Source of the DNA: Gammaproteobacteria bacterium
Lineage (GTDB): Bacteria; Pseudomonadota; Gammaproteobacteria; JAJPIJ01
Direction of reading: 5' to 3'
Length of the DNA: 64,000 nucleotides
Assembly (NCBI GenBank): GCA_022071965.1
Contig: JAJVIQ010000014.1
Span: 27,128 to 91,127 of the forward strand
Part shown: piece after piece, positions 34,793-43,115 of the stretch
Position numbering within the stretch: position 1 is the first letter of the stretch
Layout of the letters: each line of letters starts with the position of its first letter
Made by a program: the position numbers and the translations under genes
The notes under the pieces: generated by a model
Seen by the model: only the letters and a program-made list of their open reading frames with translations
What the model was told of the DNA's origin: nothing
Databases searched by the model: none

Positions 34793-35833
34793 TTACGGCT
34801 CGGCGCCGGTCCTGACCGGGTAGCCCGCATCGCGCCAGGCGGCCATGCCACCATCCAGGGCCACCGCGCGCTGGAAACCCATCTCGCGCAGGGTCGCCGC
34901 CGCCAGCGTGGAGATGAGGCCGAGCGCGCAATAGGTGAGCACGTGCTGGGTGGGGTCGGGGAGCTCCTCGTTCACGCGCAGTTCGAGCTGGCCCCGCGGC
35001 AGCAGGCGCGCCCCGGGGATGTGCCCCTGCTCGTAGGCGTCGCGTTCTCGCACGTCGAGCACGGCGAGCGCGCCGCCGCCCGCCTCGACGCGGTAGCTCA
35101 GTTCCGCCAGCGACATGAACGGCACCTTCGCGGCGGCCTCGGAGAGCAGCTGGTCGGCGGTCTTGCCGCCGCTCATGTTGGTGCGCAGCGCCTCGGTGAG
35201 ATGGGCGGGCATGGTGAGATTGAGATTACGCATGTTCTCCACGAACGCCGCGCGCTCCCGATGTTTCAGGCGCGGATTGGCGGCCAGCTCCTGACCGAGC
35301 GTCGTGGGACCGCTACCCTGGTGATCGTGCGCGGGGTAGACCCTGCACGCCGGATCGAGTCGCAGGATGCCGTTGAACAGGCTGTCGTAGAGCGCATCCG
35401 CGTCACCCGTGGGGAGGTCCGTACGGCCCGTGGCGCCAGCCATCAGCGTGTCGCCGGTGAACAGGCAATCGCCGACCCGCACGCACATCGAATCGCGCGT
35501 GTGCCCTGGCGTGTACATCGCCTGCAGGCGCAGCCGGCCCACCGCGAGCAGCTCGCCGTCCTCCATGCGCATGTCGACGAACGGCGCCGGACTGTGCCGG
35601 TGCATGACCACGGGCACCTCGAGCCGGCGCGCCATCTCCCTGCTCGCCGAGAAGTGATCCGCGTGCGTGTGGGTGTCGATGAGGAACCGGATGCGCAGGC
35701 TGTTGCGCGCCGCCAGCCCGAGGTAGCGGTCGATCCGGCTGAGCTCCGGATCGATCAGCGCCGCCGCACTCGTGTCGGGACAACCGACCAGGTAAGACCT
35801 GCAGCCGCCCGTGGCGATGGTGTCGAGTATCAT
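34793..35833 (-). CDS. MBL-fold hydrolase with rhodanese domain, persulfide-dioxygenase-like
   Basis: 346 residues. The N-terminal beta-lactamase fold has DTHTHADHF (His55, His57, Asp59, His60), a further His in MYTPGHTRDS, FTGDTL and YPAHDHQG, the mononuclear-iron pattern of ETHE1-type persulfide dioxygenases. The C-terminal rhodanese domain (from about 240) has LDVRERDAYEQGHIPGA and the active-site Cys in LTYCALGLIST. Such fusions oxidise glutathione persulfide to sulphite and transfer sulphur. The ATG directly follows an AGGG and a G9 tract, an unusual leader. It is divergent from the SMR exporter. Confidence 0.88.
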   Translation of the reverse strand: MILDTIATGGCRSYLVGCPDTSAAALIDPELSRIDRYLGLAARNSLRIRFLIDTHTHADHFSASREMARRLEVPVVMHRHSPAPFVDMRMEDGELLAVGRLRLQAMYTPGHTRDSMCVRVGDCLFTGDTLMAGATGRTDLPTGDADALYDSLFNGILRLDPACRVYPAHDHQGSGPTTLGQELAANPRLKHRERAAFVENMRNLNLTMPAHLTEALRTNMSGGKTADQLLSEAAAKVPFMSLAELSYRVEAGGGALAVLDVRERDAYEQGHIPGARLLPRGQLELRVNEELPDPTQHVLTYCALGLISTLAAATLREMGFQRAVALDGGMAAWRDAGYPVRTGAEP

Positions 35834-35837
35834 CCCT

Positions 35838-35846
35838 CCCCCCCCC
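35838..35846 (-). promoter_or_regulatory. G9 homopolymer in the ribosome binding site
   Basis: Nine consecutive G residues on the minus strand are followed by AGGG and then the ATG of the MBL-rhodanese gene. The tract supplies or spaces the Shine-Dalgarno. Length change by slippage would alter that spacing. Confidence 0.5.
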
Positions 35847-36041
35847 GGCCGGAGCGGACAACCCGATCGGACCGGGCAATCATCCTACCCGCCGACCAGC
35901 GGCGTGCACAACCGCGCTGCCGCTCGCCCCGCAGCGCAATGCCATGCGCTTCCACGCGAGGCGTGGGGGATGGCCGGCACGCGCGCGCCGGGGTGTATCA
36001 TCCCTGCTCGCCCGCCCACGGATTCAAGGAGGCCCCTCAGC

Positions 36042-36374
36042 ATGTCGAAGTGGCTAATTCTCTCCGCTGCGATCGTTGCCGAGGTCACCGGCACCAGCTT
36101 TCTGAAGGCCTCGGAGGGCTTCACGCGGCTGGGGCCTTCGGTGATCGTCGTCGCGGGTTACGCGGCGGCGTTCTATCTGCTGTCGCTCACCCTAGAGGTG
36201 ATCCCGATCGGCGTGGCGTATGCCGTCTGGTCCGGTGTGGGCATCGCGCTGATAGCCGTCATCGGGTGGCTGTTCTTCGGCCAGCGGCTCGATGCGCCGG
36301 CGATCCTCGGAATGGCGATGATCGTCGCCGGGGTCGTCGTGCTCAACGTCTTTTCTTCGAGCGTCGCCCACTGA
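36042..36374 (+). CDS. SMR-family multidrug/quaternary-compound exporter
   Basis: 110 residues, four hydrophobic helices. The conserved membrane Glu is in AAIVAEVTGTSFLKASEGFT (Glu14 position), followed by PIGVAYAVWSGVGIA and GMAMIVAGVVVLNVFS, all EmrE/Sug hallmarks. It should act as an antiparallel dimer exchanging protons for cationic compounds or guanidinium. AAGGAGG precedes the ATG. It stands alone between divergent and downstream genes. Confidence 0.95.
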   Translation: MSKWLILSAAIVAEVTGTSFLKASEGFTRLGPSVIVVAGYAAAFYLLSLTLEVIPIGVAYAVWSGVGIALIAVIGWLFFGQRLDAPAILGMAMIVAGVVVLNVFSSSVAH

Positions 36375-36575
36375 CTCCGCCTGCACGCGCCGATCGCGAC
36401 CGCACGCCTCGCCGCGCCGGGGGATCGCCACATGGCACCCACGCGATACTGCGGCAGCAGGGAACCGCAATGCGCGCGTTGCGGCATGCCGCGCCTGCCG
36501 GAGCCACGATGCGGGCGGCGGCGAGGCGGATGGTCGAATTTCCCCGGTTCGAATTTTGGTATGCTGACACGCATC

Positions 36576-37748
36576 ATGACCACTCACTCGATTGAAACGA
36601 TCTGTGCGCACCTCGGCTCCGATCACGCGGGCGCGGAACTGGGCCCGTTCCAGGCGCCCATCATCCAGAGCACGCTCTTTCATCTCGGGACCTCGGCACA
36701 GGCCGAGGAACTTTTCGCCGGCAGGCGCAAGGGCTATGCCTACTCGCGCTTCGGCAATCCCACGGTCGACGTCCTGGCGCAGGCGTATGCCGCGCTCGAG
36801 GGCGGCGCCGAGGCGCTCGTCACCAGCTCGGGCAATGCGGCGGTGCATTGCGCGCTGTCGATCGCGCTGCGCGGCCGCGGCGGCCCGATCGTGGCGCCGC
36901 AGGACCTCTACGGCGGCAGCGTGGAGCTGTTGCGGGTGTTCGCCTCGATCTATGGCGTGGCGGTGGAGAACGTCGATGCCCGCGACGACGATACCTGGCT
37001 CGCCGCCGTCGGCCGTGCGCGCGTGGTGCTGCTGGAGTCGCCGTCGAACCCGCTGCTGCGCCTGACCGACATCGCCGCGACGGTCGCCGCCGCGCGCGCC
37101 GGGGGCGCCGTGGTCATCGTCGACAACACGGTGGCGACACCCTACAACCAGCGGCCGCTCGCGCTCGGCGCGGACCTCGTGGTGCACTCGACCAGCAAGT
37201 TCCTGAACGGCCATTCCGACATGATCGGCGGCTGCGTCGTCGCCCGCGAGCCGCTCGCGCCCGAGGCACGCGCGCTGCACAAGAACCTCGGCGCCACCGT
37301 CAATGCGATGGAGGCCTGGCTCATCCTGCGCGGCCTGCGGACCTTTGCCCTGCGCATGGAGGCGCACAATCGCAACGGGCGGGCCATCGCGGAGTGGCTG
37401 GCGCGCCACCCGCGCGTGCGCCGCGTCTATTACCCGGGACTGGGCGAGGGCCGCCACGAACTGTTCCGGCGCCAGATGCGCGGCGGCAGCGGACTGCTGT
37501 CCTTCGAGGTCGAGGGCGGCAAGGCGGGGGCGCAGCGCCTCCTGGATCGCCTTGGGCTCGCGCTGCATGCCGTCAGTCTCGGCGGTATGGAGTCGCTGGC
37601 CACGCTGCCATCGGCCACCAGTCACCGCGGCATGGGCGCGGAGGAACGCGAGCGTGCCGGGATCGCCGAAGGTCTGGTGCGGTTTTCCGTCGGCGTCGAG
37701 GCGGTCGAGGACATCAAGGCGGATCTGCAGCAGGCACTGGCGGACTGA
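36576..37748 (+). CDS. Cys/Met-metabolism PLP enzyme, cystathionine beta-lyase-like
   Basis: 390 residues. Fold type I aminotransferase-like enzyme of the trans-sulphuration group: YAYSRFGNPTVDVLAQ, ALVTSSGNAAVH, VDNTVATPYNQRPL and HSTSKFLNGHSD with the Schiff-base Lys208, then LGGMESLATLPSATSH and VRFSVGVEAVEDIKADL. The NPT-V and SL-G-x-E-S motifs are typical of cystathionine gamma-synthase, beta-lyase and O-acylhomoserine sulphhydrylase; sequence by eye cannot decide between them. Start is ATG at 36576 or 36561; neither has a clear ribosome site. Confidence 0.9.
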   Translation: MTTHSIETICAHLGSDHAGAELGPFQAPIIQSTLFHLGTSAQAEELFAGRRKGYAYSRFGNPTVDVLAQAYAALEGGAEALVTSSGNAAVHCALSIALRGRGGPIVAPQDLYGGSVELLRVFASIYGVAVENVDARDDDTWLAAVGRARVVLLESPSNPLLRLTDIAATVAAARAGGAVVIVDNTVATPYNQRPLALGADLVVHSTSKFLNGHSDMIGGCVVAREPLAPEARALHKNLGATVNAMEAWLILRGLRTFALRMEAHNRNGRAIAEWLARHPRVRRVYYPGLGEGRHELFRRQMRGGSGLLSFEVEGGKAGAQRLLDRLGLALHAVSLGGMESLATLPSATSHRGMGAEERERAGIAEGLVRFSVGVEAVEDIKADLQQALAD

Positions 37749-37911
37749 GGTCCCCTGCCGGCGGCTCCCGGCCTCACCCGCAGACGCCTCGCACGGCAAC
37801 GCCGGTGGTCGCGAACCAAGCCGCCGCCCGGGGACTCCAACCTGGTGGCGCCGCAGGACTTCTTTCTCCCCGTCCCAAACCTCGTCCGTGCACGAACCGG
37901 GGGTAATCGGC

Positions 37912-39747
37912 ATGTTCGGTTCTGAACGAGATCTCGATCGCAGCCGGGTCCCACGCTCGCCCGCGACCCTTTGTCGTGCGGGAGTCATCCTCGCTCTCTC
38001 GGTCACGGCCCGCATCGCCCTGGCTGGCGGCGGTGAGGCCGCGCCCTGCAGCCCGACCACCGACGGCTGGGAGGCACAGGCCGGCGACGCGGCAAACTGG
38101 CGACACTCCGCGCTCTGCCAGATCGATCGGAACAACGTCGCGAGCCTGACTTTGGCATGGCAGTTCTCCACCGGCGTGCAACGCGGTCATGAGGGTGGAC
38201 CGCTGGTCGTCGGCGACACGCTGTACCTGCACACGCCCTATCCCAACCAGGTGGTGGCCATCGGGCTGTCAGATCGACGGGTGAAATGGCGCTACGAGCC
38301 GAGGCAGGATGAATCGGCGTTGGCGGTGTTGTGTTGCGATACGGTCAACCGGGGACTGGCCTACGGCAACGGCAAGGTCTTCATGCAGCAGGCCGACACG
38401 ACCCTCGTCGCGCTCGATGCCGGCTCGGGGCAGGAGATCTGGAAGGTGAAGAACGGCGACCCGGCGCTGGGCGCGTCGGCGACCAACGCCCCGCACGTCT
38501 TCGATCGCTACGTGATCACCGGGATCGCCGGCGGCGAGTACGGCGTCCTCGGTTACCTAACCGCCTACGACCTGGACAGCGGCCGCCCGGTCTGGCGCGG
38601 ATACAGCGCAGGACCCGACAGCGGGATGCTCATCGACCCCGACGCGACGACGACCTGGACCGACGGTGCCGTAGCCAGGGTGGGCAGGAACTCATCGCTG
38701 AACACCTGGCGGGGCGATCAGTGGAAGATCGGCGGCGGTGCGACGTGGGGCTGGTATTCCTATGATCCGGAGTTGCGGTTGCTTTACTACGGCACGGGCA
38801 ACCCCTCGACCTGGAATCCCTCGCAGCGGCCCGGCGACAACAAGTGGTCCGCTTCGCTGTGGGCACGTGACATCGACACCGGCAAGGTGCGGTGGGTGTA
38901 CCAGATGACCCCGCACGACGAGTGGGACTACGACGGCGTCAACGAACTTACCCTCTTCGACGGTAAGGACGCGGCGGGCCGATCTCGACACATGCTGGCG
39001 CACTTCGACCGGAACGGCTACGCCTACACGATCGACCGCGAGACCGGCGAGCTGCTGATCGCGGAGAGGTTCGATCCCTCGGTGAACTGGGCCAGAGAGA
39101 TCGACAGACGCAGCGGACGCCCGCAGGTCATCGCGCGGTACTCACCGGCCCGGACCGGCGAGGACGGCACCACCGAGGGCATCTGTCCGGCGACCATCGG
39201 CGCGAAGAACCAGGCGCCAGCGGCCTATGCCCCCGAGCCGGGGCTGTTCCTGGTGCCGACCAATCACCTGTGCATGGACTACGAGACCTTCCACGTCGAC
39301 TACGAGCAGGGTCATCCGTACACCGGCGCCGCGATCACCATGCACCCGGTCGAGGGATCCGACGGCGCGCTTGGAAACTTTCTTGCCTGGGATGCGATCG
39401 CCGGCCGCATCGTGTGGTCCCGACCGGAGCCGTATCCGTTGTGGGGCGGTGCGCTCACCACCGCGTCGGGCCTGGTCTTCTACGGCACGCTGGACGGGCA
39501 CCTGAAGGCACGGGACATACGCAGCGGCGAGCAGCTGTGGAAATCGCCGCCGCTGCCCTCGGGCGTGGTCGGCAATGTCACGACCTGGGCCTATGAAGGC
39601 CGGCAGTACATCGGCGTGTTCGCGGGCATAGGCGGCCTGGCCAACGACCCCGACGGCATCGGCCACCTCGCCGATGCAAAGGCGCTCGAGCCGCGCGACC
39701 GGTCCGGCGGCGCCCTGGTGGTCTTCGCGCTGCCACCCTCGCCATAA
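37912..39747 (+). CDS. PQQ-dependent alcohol dehydrogenase, probably lanthanide type
   Basis: 611 residues with a signal peptide (VILALSVTARIALA). It is an eight-bladed propeller of the methanol/ethanol dehydrogenase family. Key residues: vicinal Cys141-Cys142, Glu209 in GGEYG, Asn297 in GTGNPSTW, and Asp339-Tyr-Asp341 in HDEWDYDGVNE. In the family Glu, Asn and the first Asp bind the metal, and the extra Asp two residues on marks lanthanide-dependent (XoxF/ExaF-like) enzymes. Product: oxidation of an alcohol or aldehyde in the periplasm, electrons to a cytochrome c. No cytochrome, XoxJ or PQQ-synthesis gene is nearby. GGGGGT precedes the ATG at 37912; the frame continues upstream through the neighbouring gene and is not used. 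Confidence 0.9.
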   Translation: MFGSERDLDRSRVPRSPATLCRAGVILALSVTARIALAGGGEAAPCSPTTDGWEAQAGDAANWRHSALCQIDRNNVASLTLAWQFSTGVQRGHEGGPLVVGDTLYLHTPYPNQVVAIGLSDRRVKWRYEPRQDESALAVLCCDTVNRGLAYGNGKVFMQQADTTLVALDAGSGQEIWKVKNGDPALGASATNAPHVFDRYVITGIAGGEYGVLGYLTAYDLDSGRPVWRGYSAGPDSGMLIDPDATTTWTDGAVARVGRNSSLNTWRGDQWKIGGGATWGWYSYDPELRLLYYGTGNPSTWNPSQRPGDNKWSASLWARDIDTGKVRWVYQMTPHDEWDYDGVNELTLFDGKDAAGRSRHMLAHFDRNGYAYTIDRETGELLIAERFDPSVNWAREIDRRSGRPQVIARYSPARTGEDGTTEGICPATIGAKNQAPAAYAPEPGLFLVPTNHLCMDYETFHVDYEQGHPYTGAAITMHPVEGSDGALGNFLAWDAIAGRIVWSRPEPYPLWGGALTTASGLVFYGTLDGHLKARDIRSGEQLWKSPPLPSGVVGNVTTWAYEGRQYIGVFAGIGGLANDPDGIGHLADAKALEPRDRSGGALVVFALPPSP

Positions 39748-39879
39748 GCACCCGCTTGTCCCTGCCCGCGCGAGAAGTGCAACCACGGCGCCGCGCCGGG
39801 CGCGAACGCGACGTTTTCACCGCGGCGGCCATCTGCTACTTTCAGTTACAGGCCCGGACGGCGGCCAGGTGGAGGAAGG

Positions 39880-40584
39880 ATGAAGGAAAGAGGCGTGCTT
39901 GGAAGGCTGTGGATCGGAGTCGCACTGCTCGTGGCGGCCGCGATGACCGGCATCGCCCATGCCGAGCGGACCGCGGCCGAGGTGACCGAGGCGAGCGGCG
40001 AGGTCCATGCGCAGCGCGGCGCCGAGGCGCGACGGGCACTGGAGCAGGGAGCCGCGGTGTACGCCGGCGATCGCATTACCACCGCCGCCGACGGCAGCGT
40101 CGAGCTCCGCTTCTCGGACAATGCCCGCTTCGCGCTGGGCTCGAACTCGGAGATGAACGTGGGGCAGTACGTCTACAAGCCCGGCGACGATGCCAGCGTC
40201 ATGCAGACCGACATCCTCAAGGGCGTATTTCGATTCGTGAGCGGTCTCATCGCCCGGCACAAGCCGCAGGCGGTGAAACTCAACACGCCGGTAGCGACCA
40301 TCGGCATACGTGGCACGCACGTGATCGGAGAGGTCACGCCGACCTCCGCATCGATCGCGCTGATGGAGCCCGGGGAGGCCGGCAAGCCCACGGCCATCGA
40401 GGTCTCCAACCGGTACGGCAGCGTCGTCATCGACAAGCCGCGCTACGAGACCGTGATCCCCGACGCGCACAGCCCGCCCTCGCCGCCGCGCCTGGTGCAG
40501 ACGCAGCGGATCGACACGCTGCTGCGTCAGATCCAGACCACCCGCCGCCTGATCGTCCCGCGCACGGCGCCGCGCCTGCCTTGA
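39880..40584 (+). CDS. Secreted FecR-domain protein
   Basis: 234 residues with a signal peptide (GVALLVAAAMTGIAHA, cleavage near 28). The FecR domain includes VTEASGEVHAQRG, LEQGAAVYAGDRITTAADGSVELRFSD, LGSNSEMNV and NTPVATIGIRGTHV, the last being the highly conserved ATIGVRGT motif. Unlike sigma-regulating FecR there is no transmembrane segment, so this belongs to the periplasmic FecR-like proteins near surface structures. Its stop codon overlaps the start of the next gene in TTGA. GGAGG lies just before the ATG. Confidence 0.88.
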   Translation: MKERGVLGRLWIGVALLVAAAMTGIAHAERTAAEVTEASGEVHAQRGAEARRALEQGAAVYAGDRITTAADGSVELRFSDNARFALGSNSEMNVGQYVYKPGDDASVMQTDILKGVFRFVSGLIARHKPQAVKLNTPVATIGIRGTHVIGEVTPTSASIALMEPGEAGKPTAIEVSNRYGSVVIDKPRYETVIPDAHSPPSPPRLVQTQRIDTLLRQIQTTRRLIVPRTAPRLP

Positions 40585-41441
40585 AGCGGCGCGCCGCGGG
40601 CGAGACCGCAGGCTGGATTCGCATCGCCTGGTGCGCGGCGGCGATCGCGGCACATGGATGCGCGTCGACGCCGTCCGCGCACTATGACGCGGTCGCGCGC
40701 GATCTGGGTCTGCGTCGGGAGGTCATCGAAGGCCGGGGCCATGCGCATGCGGTGTACGCGCGCACGCCGGCCGGCGGCGAGTCTCTGCATGTCTACCTGG
40801 AGAGCGACGGCAGTCCCTGGATCGGCCGGACGCGCATCGCGGCGGACCCGACGCCGTCGGAGCCTGTGGCGCTCGAGTTGTTGCGCGCGGATCCGTCGCC
40901 GGCGGTGCTGGTGGGCCGTCCGTGCTACCACGGTCTGAAACCCGCGAGCGGCTGCGACCCGCGCATTTGGACGAGCGCGCGTTACTCGGAGGAGGTCGTT
41001 GCCAGCATGGCCACGGCGGTGCAGCGGGTCGCGGCGCGTTACCGCGCCCGCCACCTCGTGCTCATCGGCTACAGCGGCGGCGGCACGCTGGCGATGCTGC
41101 TGGCCGAACGCCTGGCGAACGTACGGGCACTGATCACCATCGCCGGCAACCTCGACACCGACGCCTGGGCACGGCTGCATGGCTATACACCGCTGAGCGG
41201 CTCGCTCAATCCCGCACGCCGCGCGCCGCTGCCGCCCGCCATCGCGCAACTGCACCTGGCCGGCGGCAGCGATCGGAACGTGCCGCCGGCGCTCATCGAA
41301 CCGGTCGTCCGCCGGCAACCCGGGGCGCAACTGCAGGTGTACGACGACGCGGACCATGGCTGCTGCTGGACTCGCCGGTGGCCACAGGTGCTCCGGGAGG
41401 TCGCGGGCCTGCTCGAAGGTGCCGCAGAGGCCGCGCGCTGA
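40581..41441 (+). CDS. Alpha/beta-hydrolase lipoprotein
   Basis: 286 residues from a TTG that overlaps the FecR-protein stop (TTGA), the only start near a coupling site. A weak lipoprotein-like signal (AAAIAAHGCAST) would place Cys near residue 28. The hydrolase core has VLVGRPCYHGL, nucleophile Ser165 in IGYSGGG, an acid in GGSDRNV and His259 in DADHGCCW. Substrate unknown; esterase or lipase activity in the periplasm is likely. The gene is convergent with the autotransporter gene. Confidence 0.82.
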   Translation: MKRRAAGETAGWIRIAWCAAAIAAHGCASTPSAHYDAVARDLGLRREVIEGRGHAHAVYARTPAGGESLHVYLESDGSPWIGRTRIAADPTPSEPVALELLRADPSPAVLVGRPCYHGLKPASGCDPRIWTSARYSEEVVASMATAVQRVAARYRARHLVLIGYSGGGTLAMLLAERLANVRALITIAGNLDTDAWARLHGYTPLSGSLNPARRAPLPPAIAQLHLAGGSDRNVPPALIEPVVRRQPGAQLQVYDDADHGCCWTRRWPQVLREVAGLLEGAAEAAR

Positions 41442-41470
41442 CGGGCCGGCCGCGGCGGTGCCATGATGAA

Positions 41471-42865
41471 CTAGAACTGCAGGCGCGCGCCGATCTCGAA
41501 CATGTTGAGGTTGAGGTCCTTGTAGCCGACCAGCCCCTGGTAGAGCACGTGGCCCGACCAGCCGTTGCGGAAGTCGGCGGTCAGGCCGGCGGTGACGTTG
41601 CCGTAATTGCGATCGGGCGAATCCGTCGGCAGCAGGAAGATCGAGCCGCTGGTGTCGTCGACCAGCCGGCCGCGCGTGTCCTCGTTGTCGTTGTCGAACT
41701 CGTGGACGTATTCCGCGCCCAGCTGCGGAAAGAGATCGAAGCGCTCGCCGCTGTACACCGTCGTGACGCGGCCGCCGAATGCCGTGGTGATCGACATGAA
41801 GCTCTGATCCTCGATCTGCAGCGCCAGCCCGCTGCCGGGCCCGGTCGGATCGGACATGTGCTCGGTATAGCCGTCGATGGAGGAATCCGCGACGTTGAGC
41901 CGCCCGTAGGGGGTCAGCGTCCAGTTGCCGCGCACGAAGTCGTAGCCGCCCTCGAGACTGCCGCCGATGTCGCGGCTGGTGGTATCGGAGAGGGCGCTCT
42001 GCCTGATGACCGCCGTGCCGGTCGGGGTGAACGGCGAGGCGATGGTGTAGGCGATGGTGCGCTTCTGATCGTGGTCGTTGTGACCGTAGCTCAGCATCGC
42101 GTTCACGTACGATCGCGCCGAGGGAAAGTAGCTCGCGTAGGCGGTCACCGAGACGCTGTCGGTCTCGAGAAAGCCGCTGTCGGCATTCAGGTCGGTGTCC
42201 TGCCGCGTGTAGCCCAGGGCCAGTCCGACGATGGAGCGGTCGGTGAGCAGGTAATCCGCTCCGCCGGTGACGCCGTAGGAGTTCGTTCGGAACCCGGTCT
42301 CGCGCGCCGAGTCGTCCTTGTCCCCGAAGCCGAGGTTGCCGTTGAGAAACACGCCCCACCGGCCGCTGTAGGGATAGTCCGCGCTGGCCCCGCCGCCGCG
42401 CTCCGCCCCGAGCACCTCCTCGGGCGTCAGAAGCCGGCCGTTGAGGGTCATGGTGACCGCCTCGCTGTCCTGGTCCTTCTTCCGTCGCCGCTCCAGGCGC
42501 TTGCGCACCTCTTCATCCCTGCTCCCCGCGCCGTCCACCTCGATGGTCTGGATGACGGAGTTCTCCTCCGGCGCCATCCCCTGCAGCCCGGCCAGCGCGC
42601 CGCTGGAATCCGTGCCTCGCAGGATGCCGATCGCGATCTCGTTGCAACGGGTCTGCAGGTCGCTGCTCAGCAGGTTGCCGGGCGGACAGATGAATTCGAC
42701 CAGGGCGGCGGTCGTCTGCTGCGGCGGCGTCTGCGCCGCGCTCTGGAGCTCTCCCTGTATCGCCGTCGTCGTCCCGGGTCCGGGTATGACGGACTGGGCG
42801 GCGACCTGCATTGCACAGGCGAGCGTGAGTAACAGCGCACCCGAACCGGCGCGGATGTGGTCCAT
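41471..42865 (-). CDS. Autotransporter-type outer-membrane beta-barrel protein
   Basis: 464 residues. Signal peptide ends near ACAMQVAAQ (residue 24). Residues 25-170 form a short passenger with two cysteines and a very basic stretch (RKRLERRRKKDQD). From about 190 the chain shows alternating strand pattern (WGVFLNGNLGFGDKDD, GVTGGADYLL, SIVGLALGYTRQD) and ends in FEIGARLQF, a C-terminal Phe signal for BAM-mediated insertion. The autotransporter barrel domain usually has about 260-280 residues, as here. The function of the passenger is unknown. The ATG at 42865 follows GGAGAGG. Confidence 0.85.
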   Translation of the reverse strand: MDHIRAGSGALLLTLACAMQVAAQSVIPGPGTTTAIQGELQSAAQTPPQQTTAALVEFICPPGNLLSSDLQTRCNEIAIGILRGTDSSGALAGLQGMAPEENSVIQTIEVDGAGSRDEEVRKRLERRRKKDQDSEAVTMTLNGRLLTPEEVLGAERGGGASADYPYSGRWGVFLNGNLGFGDKDDSARETGFRTNSYGVTGGADYLLTDRSIVGLALGYTRQDTDLNADSGFLETDSVSVTAYASYFPSARSYVNAMLSYGHNDHDQKRTIAYTIASPFTPTGTAVIRQSALSDTTSRDIGGSLEGGYDFVRGNWTLTPYGRLNVADSSIDGYTEHMSDPTGPGSGLALQIEDQSFMSITTAFGGRVTTVYSGERFDLFPQLGAEYVHEFDNDNEDTRGRLVDDTSGSIFLLPTDSPDRNYGNVTAGLTADFRNGWSGHVLYQGLVGYKDLNLNMFEIGARLQF

Positions 42866-42997
42866 TTGCCTCTCCCCCAAGGGTTCCTGGTCAAAGCTTA
42901 GTGCATGAGAAAGGCTATTGCCATCCTGTAGTTACTGGGCTTCTTTCCACCAAATCCTGTGGGAGGTGCCCGGCGGCGGCAAACGCCTCGGATCCGC

Positions 42998-43083
42998 TGT
43001 TGCCACGGACGGCAGGTTGTTGTGCAATCGAAAGGCCGCGGGCCGGCGGGTGTTGCCATGCGTGGCGGCTTGTTGTGCAATCG
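42998..43083. repeat. Two 33-bp direct repeats 53 bp apart upstream of ygfA-like gene
   Basis: Copies at 42998-43030 and 43051-43083 begin TGTTGCCA and end TTGTTGTGCAATCG; 27 of 33 positions agree. They lie in the 250-base divergent region between the autotransporter and ygfA-like genes. In many proteobacteria the 6S RNA gene precedes ygfA, but I could not see a 6S RNA fold here. Confidence 0.6.
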
Positions 43084-43115
43084 GGCGGGTGCCCATGGCG
43101 TAGCGACTTGGAACC

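Noticed and set aside
34754..36595. Plus-strand open frame antisense to the MBL-rhodanese gene
   Set aside because: It conflicts with a fully motif-supported metallo-hydrolase and has no domain or ribosome site.
40922..42832. Long plus-strand frame across the hydrolase and autotransporter genes
   Set aside because: Antisense to a protein with a clear barrel pattern and C-terminal Phe signal; composition is shadow-like.
42900..43115. 6S RNA gene upstream of the cyclo-ligase
   Set aside because: The location is right, but I could not see the closing stem and open central bubble by eye; an Infernal scan would decide.
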